64,000 nucleotides of DNA from Devosia rhizoryzae (lineage in GTDB: Bacteria; Pseudomonadota; Alphaproteobacteria; Rhizobiales; Devosiaceae), in the NCBI RefSeq assembly GCF_016698665.1, contig NZ_CP068046.1:2294001-2358000 (forward strand), given 5' to 3'. Shown here one piece after another: positions 46,024 through 54,438 of this stretch. Positions within the stretch are counted from its first letter, which is position 1. The number at the start of each line of letters is the position of its first letter. The notes below the pieces were generated by a model. It was not told where the DNA came from and made no database searches. It was given only the letters and a program-made list of their open reading frames with translations. The translations under genes were made by a program, and so were the position numbers.

Positions 46024-46941
46024 TCAGTGGGCCTTACCAGTCGAAGGCTGGGCACTGGCGAAGTATCTTTCCCCCAGCAGTTCACCGAACCGAGCATTCC
46101 CCTGCGTGTTAAAATGGATGATATCGTAGAAGGAGCCCATTCCCAGTTGCCCCGACATGTTAAAGCATAGAACCTGCGGATCGGCGGCTTTGCACTCTTC
46201 GGTCAAGCCGGCGCTGTCTGCTGCATAGCGCGGGATATCGTAGCCGTAGGCATCGAATGCCTCCGAATTGTTAGGGGCTACAAACACCACCGAGCGACTG
46301 GCGGTATCCGCCACCGCCTGCACAACCGACCGGACCACAGGGCCATCAATGGTCAGGTCGTAGCGGTCGGCGGGCAGGTCGGCGGCTGAATATGTCTCAG
46401 GGATAGATCCCGCTCCTGGGATGCTTAGGGGCGTCATTGCCAAGAAACGCCGCATTTCGGAAACGCATCTCAGGAACTCAAATGGCGTCTCTTCAACAGA
46501 GGGCACGTTCCGATGCTGAGCGCCAACAAAGTGAGACTGATTGAGGCCATACACAGAAATCTCCACCTCCCCTGGTACCTGTCGCGCTATAAACTCTGCG
46601 TCCCCCGGCCTTCCGTCGATAACGGCAAGGTTAATCACCTGAAGCTCGGGTGCCACACGGTTTTTAAAATGTTCACTCCATGTGTTTTCCTTAGGCACCC
46701 CCATTGCGACGGACTGGCTGTCACCGAAAACGAGCATGGATGGTCGGTCCCAATCCTGAAGCGAGAGGAACTTCCGGATAAAAGGGCCTCGGCACTCCTC
46801 AGTCACTTCGCGGATGTTAGGCAAGCGCTGAACATCGTTGTCGAGCCAAGTCGTGGCCGACGAGTAGGCCGGGACGATGTATCTCGCGCTGCTCAAACCG
46901 AAGGCTGCTAGAAAAACCATAAGGACTGCGGCTGATCGCAT
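46024..46941 (-). CDS. SGNH-hydrolase-like protein, partner of the MBOAT acyltransferase
   Basis: 305 residues. An N-terminal hydrophobic segment (MRSAAVLMVFLAAFGLSSA) acts as signal or anchor. Block I SMLVFGDSQSVAMG (Ser in GDSQS) and a C-terminal block with DIIHFNTQGNARFGELL (Asp/His) fit the AlgX/AlgJ/PatB-like SGNH fold. The ATG at 46941 has GAAGG upstream, 10 bases after the MBOAT stop. Such proteins take acyl groups delivered by the MBOAT protein and put them on polysaccharide in the periplasm. The order of activity is inferred from family knowledge. Confidence 0.72.
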   Translation of the reverse strand: MRSAAVLMVFLAAFGLSSARYIVPAYSSATTWLDNDVQRLPNIREVTEECRGPFIRKFLSLQDWDRPSMLVFGDSQSVAMGVPKENTWSEHFKNRVAPELQVINLAVIDGRPGDAEFIARQVPGEVEISVYGLNQSHFVGAQHRNVPSVEETPFEFLRCVSEMRRFLAMTPLSIPGAGSIPETYSAADLPADRYDLTIDGPVVRSVVQAVADTASRSVVFVAPNNSEAFDAYGYDIPRYAADSAGLTEECKAADPQVLCFNMSGQLGMGSFYDIIHFNTQGNARFGELLGERYFASAQPSTGKAH

Positions 46942-46951
46942 CGACGTACCT

Positions 46952-48415
46952 TCAGAAATCGAAATAGATGAACTCAACGGCCGAACCTGCTTGCAGGAAC
47001 ATCCCATAGGCCATCAACAACGCGGCGAAGATCGCCATGATTGCCCTGGCGCCGAAATCGGCGCCCATGAGGGATGAGTACCATCCCATTAGTTCTTGGG
47101 TTCTCACCCCTAAGGCGAGAACGTAGGCGGCAACCAAGAATGTAATGCCTCCCGCGATGACGTCCAGCGAACTTGTAGTTGGGAGCATGAAATGGTCCCC
47201 GAACGCGGCCAAATAGACCGATGCAGCATCAACATCCCAGGTCGTGAGCAAGGACATTATCATGTTCGACGCTCCATCGAATGTCGGGGAGCGGAAGAAT
47301 ATCCAAGCGAAAGCGACAAGGATGTTGGTTGCCAGAACTCCAAGCCAATAGGGGAGTGAGATCACGTTTGCTTGGCGGAGCAAGTGGTTTGCCACCAGAA
47401 AGCACCCGTGCAGTCCGCCCCAGATTATAAAGTTCCAACTTGCCCCATGCCACAATCCGCCGATCAACATAGTGGCCATCAGATTGTAATGCCTTCGGAA
47501 CGGTCCAACGCGGCTACCTCCAAGGGATATGTAAAGGTAGTCCCGAAGTAACGTGCTTAAAGTTATGTGCCAGCGCCTCCAAAAATCGATCAGGGAAGCT
47601 GCCGCATAGGGTGTAGCAAAGTTCCACGGAAGCTGGATGCCGACCATCAGCCCTAGACCCACCGCCATTTCGGAATAGCCGCTAAAATCGAAATATATCT
47701 GGAGCGTAAAGGCCACGACGCCGATGATGGCAGAAAGTCCATCCACGACACCGACCTCGGTTGCCGCGAAGATAGGGTTCGCCACTAGGGCAAGTGGGTC
47801 AGCTATAAAGACCTTTTTGAAAAAACCGACGAGGAAGACGGCTAAGCCGATTTCCATTGTGCCGGCGGAGATATGGTAAGCGCGTTGTTCGAGCGGCTTC
47901 AGCAACTCATTGGAGCGAGTGATTGGACCGGCAATCAGGTGGGGAAAGAATGAAACAAAGGCCGCGTAGTCGACCAGGCTGGGCGTTTTCTCATCGGCGT
48001 CTTCGTGGCGGTGAATGTCGACCAGATATGCAATCTGCTGAAACGTAAAAAACGAAATGGCCAGCGGCAGGTGCTGCGAAGCGGTCAAAGGATCGCAAAG
48101 GTTCACCCCTAAGATGGATGCGAAGAAGCATTGGTACTTAAACCAACCCAACAAGATTAGGTTGAACAGTACCCCGCCAGCGACGATGAGTGGGGTTCTA
48201 CGTCTGCGCTTCAACGCCGCCACAAAGGCGAAATTTACTACAATGGACGCCACGATTATTGGCAGAAATGCCACGTCCCAGAAGCCGTAGAACGCAAGCG
48301 AGACAGCAAGTATTAGTAGGTTCGTCCACTTCTTGGCCCAGGCCGAGAAGGCCGAAAACAAAATCAGCCATATGGGCAGAAACAAAAAGATAAAGGCATC
48401 GGAGCTGAAAATCAT
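46952..48415 (-). CDS. membrane-bound O-acyltransferase (MBOAT, AlgI/DltB-like)
   Basis: 487 residues with about 11-12 membrane segments. It begins MIFSSDAFIFLFLPIWLILF; family motifs include FFPHLIAGPITRSNELL, IYFDFSGYSEMAVGLGLM, FWRRWHITLSTLLRDYLYISLGG (quoted as FWRRWHITLSTLLRD) and catalytic His in LIGGLWHGASWNF. It transfers acetyl or other acyl groups across the inner membrane for polysaccharide O-acylation together with the SGNH protein. Confidence 0.93.
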   Translation of the reverse strand: MIFSSDAFIFLFLPIWLILFSAFSAWAKKWTNLLILAVSLAFYGFWDVAFLPIIVASIVVNFAFVAALKRRRRTPLIVAGGVLFNLILLGWFKYQCFFASILGVNLCDPLTASQHLPLAISFFTFQQIAYLVDIHRHEDADEKTPSLVDYAAFVSFFPHLIAGPITRSNELLKPLEQRAYHISAGTMEIGLAVFLVGFFKKVFIADPLALVANPIFAATEVGVVDGLSAIIGVVAFTLQIYFDFSGYSEMAVGLGLMVGIQLPWNFATPYAAASLIDFWRRWHITLSTLLRDYLYISLGGSRVGPFRRHYNLMATMLIGGLWHGASWNFIIWGGLHGCFLVANHLLRQANVISLPYWLGVLATNILVAFAWIFFRSPTFDGASNMIMSLLTTWDVDAASVYLAAFGDHFMLPTTSSLDVIAGGITFLVAAYVLALGVRTQELMGWYSSLMGADFGARAIMAIFAALLMAYGMFLQAGSAVEFIYFDF

Positions 48416-49004
48416 TGCTGCGATACTTCGGAGCTCTTTCGCATATTTTCGCCGCCCTCAACAACCGCGGGAGTGACAAGCACGGAGATAACTTGCTGAT
48501 TTGGTACTTGCTCGCGACCCACTCGGACGTGGCGCTTGCTGGACAAATATTGGAGACACCGTTGCGTCCCTTTGCATAGAGCACCGGCCATCCAGCGCCG
48601 GCCGGCGGGCGTTCGTTCCATTGAGTCCACTCTGAAATTCCCTACCGCGGAACGGTGCGTCATTTCGCATGTCAAAGGCTAGCGTGCAACTCTGACGCCC
48701 CAAGTAGGCACCCTCACCAACACCACCCAATCCAACACATAGAGGTATGACGATGAACCGCAAGTCCCGCGGGCGCTTCAGCTCGTGCTGTAATATGGGG
48801 TGGTTGTGTGGACGCCCGCTAGATCCTGGAGGCGCCACGAACCTTGGCATCACGATCGGCAGACCGTCTGACTGACTCGGGCGTTTGCCAAAAAGGCAGA
48901 CATGAAAGCGATCAATGTCTCCGATGTCGCGCCGATCCACCGCCGTCGCTACTGGGATGTGATCAAGGGTGATGAACTGGCGAAAGGCCACACATGACGG
49001 CAAT
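48416..49004. other. gap with uncertain minus-strand frames
   Basis: About 590 bases. The minus strand has overlapping open frames (48412-48675 ending four bases into the MBOAT start, and 48458-49003), but none has a recognisable domain or good RBS, and they compete with each other. A decayed gene is possible; I do not support any as intact. Confidence 0.3.
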
Positions 49005-49415
49005 CTAACAACGTCGGGAGGGCAGAAGATCGAGCTCGGCGCCTGCAGTCTTCTTCAGCATGCTCCTAATGCTTAAGTTGAAAACGCCAGGCAGAGCGAT
49101 GCGGGCGAAAACATGCAGGTGCGCGTGGGCTACGCTCTGACCCCCAGCGCGCCCTACATTCCAGCCGATGGTGTATCCATCAGGCCGCCACTTGGACAAA
49201 TGAGCTTTTGCGCTCTCCAGCATATTGGGGAGTGCCAGCCATTCTTCAGAGTTCAGCTCGAAAGGAGTTTCAATGTGTCGATGCGTGATGATCATGACAC
49301 CGTGCGGTGTTTCCGGATCGATGCTGGCCAGGAGGAAGAAGGACGCATTTTCGGCAAGAGCGCCGTCACTGAGCAGCCCGTTGCTCCGGCAAAATCGGCA
49401 TTCAGGTTTTTGCAT
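49005..49415 (-). CDS. HIT-family protein (nucleotide hydrolase/transferase)
   Basis: 136 residues. N-terminal zinc-type CRFCRSNG, central HGVMIITHRHIETPFEL, and the histidine triad VAHAHLHVFARI (HxHxH) are clear. HIT proteins act on nucleotides such as AMP-derivatives or Ap4A. Its role among polysaccharide genes is unknown. The RBS (AGG, 13 bases upstream) is weak. Confidence 0.8.
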   Translation of the reverse strand: MQKPECRFCRSNGLLSDGALAENASFFLLASIDPETPHGVMIITHRHIETPFELNSEEWLALPNMLESAKAHLSKWRPDGYTIGWNVGRAGGQSVAHAHLHVFARIALPGVFNLSIRSMLKKTAGAELDLLPSRRC

Positions 49416-49421
49416 TGGCGA

Positions 49422-49667
49422 TTAACCTAGTTGCAGAGGCGTTTGCGCGAGAGCGGCTATGTAATCTTCGTATTGGGTGTTCGACCAGCTTGATTGAAGC
49501 GTAAGCACGTCGGAAGTCAGGCACTTTGCTCGATGCTTGCGATAGCGCGCTCGAGTAGAGATGTCGGGTGTTATCTGGTACGAGTAGCCGCCAGCTTGGC
49601 GCAGCATAATGATAAAGCTGGCTGAGCAGAGCTCCGCAGATAGTGTGCAGTCGCGCTTATCGCTAGT
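49422..49667 (-). CDS. hypothetical protein, 81 residues
   Basis: Frame from an ATG at 49667 (MTSDKRDCTLSAEL...) to a stop 6 bases before the HIT gene, ending SSWSNTQYEDYIAALAQTP. No clear RBS and no recognised family. Its tight spacing to the HIT gene is the main support. The frame is open further upstream to 49742. Confidence 0.3.
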   Translation of the reverse strand, partial: TSDKRDCTLSAELCSASFIIMLRQAGGYSYQITPDISTRARYRKHRAKCLTSDVLTLQSSWSNTQYEDYIAALAQTPLQLG

Positions 49668-49742
49668 CATGACCACTTGGCCGAAGTGAAGGGTGAATTT
49701 TGTAGCTGTACATGCTGATCTCGTTCGATCCGGCGCTATCAC

Positions 49743-50167
49743 TCGCGGCTGAAAGCTTCGCTATCCTCTGTTGATAAGTGGCATGCTAACGACTTGCTTA
49801 ACGCTCACCGCGAGATCGTCTGATCAAGGAAGTGAACACCGCGACTAGATTCCTAATCTATTTGTAACTGCAGCCTCACAACCTTACCTCAGGACACAAG
49901 GGCTGACCCGAGTTGATCCGCCCAAACCATGGGCACTTTGCCGCGTTGCGCCAACGATACCGTCTGCGACGTGAGGACGAGTCTAGACAGCAGTAGACGA
50001 AAGGCGCCGCTCAAACGCTTTACGATAAGGCGCATTTCCCCCGATGTATAAACTGCCTGCGGGTTAGCTGTTTTGTGGCGCTTGGTTTTCCGTCAGCGTA
50101 ATGCTGTTCCCGTGCTAATTCCGCACACATCATGCGTGGCGCGTGCGATAAGTTACGGAGAGACGAT
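49743..50167. other. intergenic upstream of legG
   Basis: About 425 bases between two divergent units. It should hold the legG promoter. No gene or strong palindrome noted. Confidence 0.4.
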
Positions 50168-51322
50168 ATGCGCAGATTTGTGATCGCCACGGCCGGCCGT
50201 TCCGACTACGGGATTTACAGGCCAATTCTCGACAAAATCGAGGTTGAACCGGGGTTGGGCTATGAGCTGCTCGTCACCGGCCAGCATTTGTCAGCTGACG
50301 GTGGGGCAACCGTGCAGGAAATCGAAGCAGATGGTCGTCCTATCGCGACCCGAGTTGCGTTACCGGATGCAACGTCGAGCCGCGCTGCGGTAGCCGAGGC
50401 AATGGCGGCGGCGCTTTCCGGCACCGGTGCTTTGCTAGCCAAGGGAGGCTTCGACATGGTGGTGGTGCTTGGTGATCGGTTCGAAATGTTTGCGATTACC
50501 GCGGCGTGCGTACCGTTCAACATCCCCATCGTACATATTCACGGTGGTGAGGTTTCCTTGGGCGCGATCGACGAGAGGTTCCGCCATGCGATCACTAAGA
50601 TGGCGCACCTACATTTCGCTGCAACAGAAGACTATGCGCGCCGCATCCGTCAGCTTGGTGAAGAGGATTGGCGCGTCACAGTCTCCGGAGCCCCGGCGCT
50701 CGATACTATCTTGAAGGCGCGATTGCCAGATCGCGCAACGCTTTCAGCGCGCTTCGGATTGCCACTTGACCAGCCACCGCTATTGGTCACCTTCCATCCC
50801 GTCACTAACCAATTTGGAGAAGCTGAACAGCAGACCCGCTCACTTCTTGCCGCGCTTGAAGCGCTGGACCTTCCGGTCGTTCTGACGGCACCCAATGCTG
50901 ACGTCGAGAGCGACGTGATCCGCGACCTCTTCGCCGATTTTCTCTCACCGCGGACCGGACGGGCTTGGCTGGTAGAAAGTTTTGGCTCGCTCAATTACCT
51001 GGCCATGCTGCGCGAGGCGCGAGCGGTCATAGGGAACTCCTCTAGCGGGTTGATTGAAACGCCTGGATTTAGAGTGCCCGCAGTCAATATCGGCGATCGC
51101 CAGATGGGCCGCACTCGCGCTGCCAACGTTATCGACTGCCCGGCCAACGCAGCATCCATAGAGGCCGCAGTCAAGAAAGCAATTGATCCCGCATTCCGCG
51201 CATCACTCATCGGGATGACAAATCCCTATGGTGACGGGAACGCCGCCGAAAGGATCGTCACCAGGCTACGTGACGTTCCTATCGACTCGCGGCTCACCGT
51301 GAAGATGTTCGCAGACCGTTAA
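50168..51322 (+). CDS. legG: hydrolysing NDP-HexNAc 2-epimerase (NeuC/LegG-like)
   Basis: 384 residues. It begins FVIATAGRSDYGIYRPIL; the family pattern continues with LLVTGQHLS, MVVVLGDRFEMFAITAA, VHIHGGEVSLGAIDERFRHAITKMAHLHF, VTFHPVT and VIGNSSSGLIETP. This hydrolysing type releases the free 2-epimer sugar (in the legionaminic route, 2,4-diacetamido-2,4,6-trideoxymannose) for LegI. The ATG at 50168 has GGAGAG upstream. It is the only plus-strand gene of this part and converges on legC, with stop codons sharing a TTAA. Confidence 0.88.
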   Translation: MRRFVIATAGRSDYGIYRPILDKIEVEPGLGYELLVTGQHLSADGGATVQEIEADGRPIATRVALPDATSSRAAVAEAMAAALSGTGALLAKGGFDMVVVLGDRFEMFAITAACVPFNIPIVHIHGGEVSLGAIDERFRHAITKMAHLHFAATEDYARRIRQLGEEDWRVTVSGAPALDTILKARLPDRATLSARFGLPLDQPPLLVTFHPVTNQFGEAEQQTRSLLAALEALDLPVVLTAPNADVESDVIRDLFADFLSPRTGRAWLVESFGSLNYLAMLREARAVIGNSSSGLIETPGFRVPAVNIGDRQMGRTRAANVIDCPANAASIEAAVKKAIDPAFRASLIGMTNPYGDGNAAERIVTRLRDVPIDSRLTVKMFADR

Positions 51323-52476
51323 TGCTTACCGTGGAACCAATTGAGGACGGTCTCAATGACCTTGTCCTGTTCGGCCTCTGCTAAATGCGTGGAACAAGGG
51401 AGCGTCACAACGCCCGGCCAGAGCCGGTCAGTTACGGGCATCGGACTGCGAGGCGCATCGAAATAGGGCTTCTGGTTGTGCATTGGCTTCCAGAAAGGTC
51501 GCGCGTCAATGCCTTCCTCACGCAGATGCGCCCTCAGCGCGTAGCTTCTTTCGCCCGCATCATCGTCATGGAAAGCGAAGCCTGAGAACCAGGCTGCACT
51601 TCCCGCCCAATCCGGTTCAGGAAAATTATTTATACCCTCAATGTTCCAAAAGGCATCCTCGTATCGTGCCGCAATGCGGCGCTTGGCAGCGACGAAATCA
51701 TCCAACCGCTCCATCTGGGCGCAGCCGACCGCTGCCTGTAGGTTGGTCATACGGTAGTTGAAAGCGGCAACGTCATGGTCATAGTCGGCACCGACCCGGC
51801 CGGTGGTCGTCAGATGGCGGAAACGGGTAAGCAGTGCCTCGTCATCACCCGCCACCGCTCCGCCCCCACCGGCTGTAACCGTCTTGTTGCCGTTGAAGGA
51901 GTACATGGTCAGGTCTGCGCCGAGCGCGCCGGACATATTGCCCTTGTAGATCGCTCCGAGTGCCGCGGCGCCGTCCACCACGACCTTCAGTCCATAATCA
52001 CGCGCGATCCCGATGATTGCATCCATGTCCGCGGGAATACCGAGCGTGAAAACGGGTAGAATAGCGGATATTCGCCGGCCAGTTTCAATATGGATAAGCT
52101 CGCCGCCGCGCCGTTCAGTGCCGTTTGCCAGCTCATGTGCTACGACTATCGGATCAATGGTCCAGCTCGACCAGTCGACGTCGAACAACCAGGGCGTCGC
52201 GCCTGCATGCGAGATCGCGTTGGCCGATGCGATGAACGTCAGAGCCGGGCAAATGACAATGTCGTCGCGTTTGACACCCACAGCAACAAGCGCCGCGTGG
52301 AGCGCAGTTGTTCCTGCCGACGTTGCGACGGCGCCGCGAGATCCAGCAGCTTCGGCAACCATTTTTTCGAAGCGTGTCACGAAGGGGCCAATCGTAGATA
52401 CGAAGGTCGAAGTGACGCATTCGGCCAGATACTTCCCCTCGTTTCCGGAGATGTTGGGTACACAAAGTGGTATCAT
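51319..52476 (-). CDS. legC: PLP aminotransferase of the DegT/DnrJ/EryC1 family (LegC role)
   Basis: 385 residues from the ATG at 52476. It begins MIPLCVPNISGNEGKYLAECV; SAGTTALHAALVAVGVKRDD, and PLP-lysine in YSFNGNKTVTAGGGGAV are LegC-type signatures. It aminates C4 of the 4-keto-6-deoxy sugar. A further 91 codons are open upstream but show no family sequence and were left out. Its stop overlaps that of the convergent legG. Confidence 0.87.
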   Translation of the reverse strand: MIPLCVPNISGNEGKYLAECVTSTFVSTIGPFVTRFEKMVAEAAGSRGAVATSAGTTALHAALVAVGVKRDDIVICPALTFIASANAISHAGATPWLFDVDWSSWTIDPIVVAHELANGTERRGGELIHIETGRRISAILPVFTLGIPADMDAIIGIARDYGLKVVVDGAAALGAIYKGNMSGALGADLTMYSFNGNKTVTAGGGGAVAGDDEALLTRFRHLTTTGRVGADYDHDVAAFNYRMTNLQAAVGCAQMERLDDFVAAKRRIAARYEDAFWNIEGINNFPEPDWAGSAAWFSGFAFHDDDAGERSYALRAHLREEGIDARPFWKPMHNQKPYFDAPRSPMPVTDRLWPGVVTLPCSTHLAEAEQDKVIETVLNWFHGKH

Positions 52477-52835
52477 GTGGTGTTTTGAGACTCCAATAGC
52501 TGCCGCTTCACAGCATAAATTTGTCGAAGGTAGTCCATCTGATCTGAACGCCGCGGCAGACGCACTTTGCGCAGTGATGCAGAAAAAGACAGCGTTCCAA
52601 TCCTCGAAACCAGCGTCTATATCACCTGCGTCAGCGCACGCAGACAGCACCACAAAGGTGAAGGCGAAAAAATTATAGCCAGACAAACAGATTTGTTTGC
52701 AGCGCCCAGGCCGGCCGTAGATTGTTGCTAAGCATATGGCTTCGGACAAAAGATGGCTGAGCGCGGACTGTGCATTGCGGCCCTCCCTATGCGCGCTAAG
52801 TTCCCCCGTTCAAATGGTACGCCTTTTTTGTTATA

Positions 52836-52976
52836 TCAGTGAAGACGACGTGAACTTGGTATAGTCGCGACACCCAATAGACTAATGACCGTGCGGCTCA
52901 CGTCAGAAACGCTGATTAGGTCGACGCTGAAGAGGCCGAAGCTGTCGGCGACCTTGGTATGCATACGGTCCTTCAT
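52836..52976 (-). CDS. possible 46-residue protein
   Basis: Small ORF (MKDRMHTKVADSFGLFSVD..., ending PSSRRLH) with a good GGAAGGAATA RBS just before its ATG. Composition is protein-like. No family recognised; it might be a truncated gene end. It is the only supportable item in the 52477-53547 gap (1.07 kb). Confidence 0.3.
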   Translation of the reverse strand: MKDRMHTKVADSFGLFSVDLISVSDVSRTVISLLGVATIPSSRRLH

Positions 52977-53547
52977 TATTCCTTCCTGGTCGTTAACACG
53001 TCCAAACATACAGATCCTTGTTCTCGAGAGCTACAACGTTCATCGACCCCCAATACCCGCCCAGTAATTTGCAGGCTGCCTCTTCCATACAGTTGAGCTG
53101 ACCATCAGCAAGAACCTACTGCCCAACAGCACCTCTCGAGCAAAAAGCACGAGAAGCTTCGTAGCCGCGCATACCCCCTAAAGCCAAATGTCACGCGTGA
53201 TGCGTGAATACTCCCGTCATTCACCAGGAGCAGCCTTCTACCCACTCTCAGGGCAGAAGTTGAAATTCCGCTGCTTCAGAGGTTTAAAGATCTTTTCGCA
53301 CCGAACCAGTTACTGAATTCCCCTGACGAGGCGCTCTTTGCTTAGCACAAAAGCGGTGTCAGTCGTCATGACTGCTAGATAACATTATCGATCATCGTCA
53401 AACTTGCCTTTGATAGTTTTTAAGAATACCAGATCAACAAACCTTGACCGCAAATCATCACTAAGGTGGATTAATTTGGCATCAATTCAGCGAAACTTGA
53501 TCTCGGAGCAAAAATTCTTGTAACCGACGAAATACCATTAGTGAGGT

Positions 53548-54438
53548 CTAGCTCCAGACATCAAGGTCGACATGTTCTACATATCGGGCCACAACACTCA
53601 TCGAGCGCCACCCGCCTGCCCTCATGACCTGCAAGATACCGCGGCCGTTCATCACCAGTTCTTGGGCCGCTCCCACGCGGAGCGAATGGCCGGACACCCT
53701 ACATTGTCCTTCGGTTTGAATGTAAGCCTGCTTCGAAAGTTTCTTGAGTACGCGACCGACGGTAACAGGTTCGAGGTAGAGAGCTAACGCCCGGCTGCCG
53801 TATACCGGGCGCAGCAATGGCCCACTGGCCGCACCTGTGGCAGCCAGCCATTGGTCGACCAATTCGCTGCTGCGCGTCGAAAGTTGCGCGGTCCGGCCGG
53901 CACCCTCGGGATCATTTTTTGCTCTGCGGATGAGTACGCTGTAACGGCCATCATCTCGTTTAGTGAAGTCGGTGACTGCCAGCGCAACAATTTCGCCGCG
54001 GCGACATAGAGTGTCGAACCCCACTGCGACCAACACCATGTCACGCAGGCCGATAAGATCGTCACTGCATTGGGCCAGCAGGCGATCTCGCTTTTCTGCC
54101 GTGATGCCAAGCGCCTGCTGGGGACGTGACGGCTTGCTCCGGCAGGCCCGACGCATGGCGAGATCGACTTCGGCGTCGCTGGTGGGATCGGCCTCGTTTG
54201 CCAGAAAGTGCAACTTACGAATGGCGGCGAGACGCCGCTTCAGCGTGCCCGGCTTGAGGCGCGTTCGTTCAGCTTCGATATGGGCCGCAACCGTGTCGCT
54301 GCTAGCCGGAAGGAAAGGCACCCTATGTGAGCGACACCAGGCCGCAAACATTGCAAAATCGCTCTTGTAGGATCGGAGCGTGTGATCGGAGTAAGCTCCA
54401 TCGAGCCGATCGATATGTTTGAACCAATGGGCTGTCAT
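53548..54438 (-). CDS. tyrosine recombinase/integrase
   Basis: 296 residues. SAM-like N-terminal domain at about 1-100, catalytic domain after. Catalytic residues: Arg146 (LCRRGEI), Lys174 (RRAKND), His251-xx-Arg254 (GHSLRVG), Trp277 (RAGGWRSM) and Tyr286 (VARYVEH). It has a full set, so it should be active. It is the third gene of the unit with the FtsH-like protease and GIY-YIG protein, and its ATG overlaps the protease stop by 4 bases. No core att site was identified. Confidence 0.93.
   Translation of the reverse strand: MTAHWFKHIDRLDGAYSDHTLRSYKSDFAMFAAWCRSHRVPFLPASSDTVAAHIEAERTRLKPGTLKRRLAAIRKLHFLANEADPTSDAEVDLAMRRACRSKPSRPQQALGITAEKRDRLLAQCSDDLIGLRDMVLVAVGFDTLCRRGEIVALAVTDFTKRDDGRYSVLIRRAKNDPEGAGRTAQLSTRSSELVDQWLAATGAASGPLLRPVYGSRALALYLEPVTVGRVLKKLSKQAYIQTEGQCRVSGHSLRVGAAQELVMNGRGILQVMRAGGWRSMSVVARYVEHVDLDVWS

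Noticed and set aside
52477..52749. 91-codon N-terminal extension of the legC gene
   Set aside because: The family starts at MIPLCVPN; the extension has no conserved pattern.
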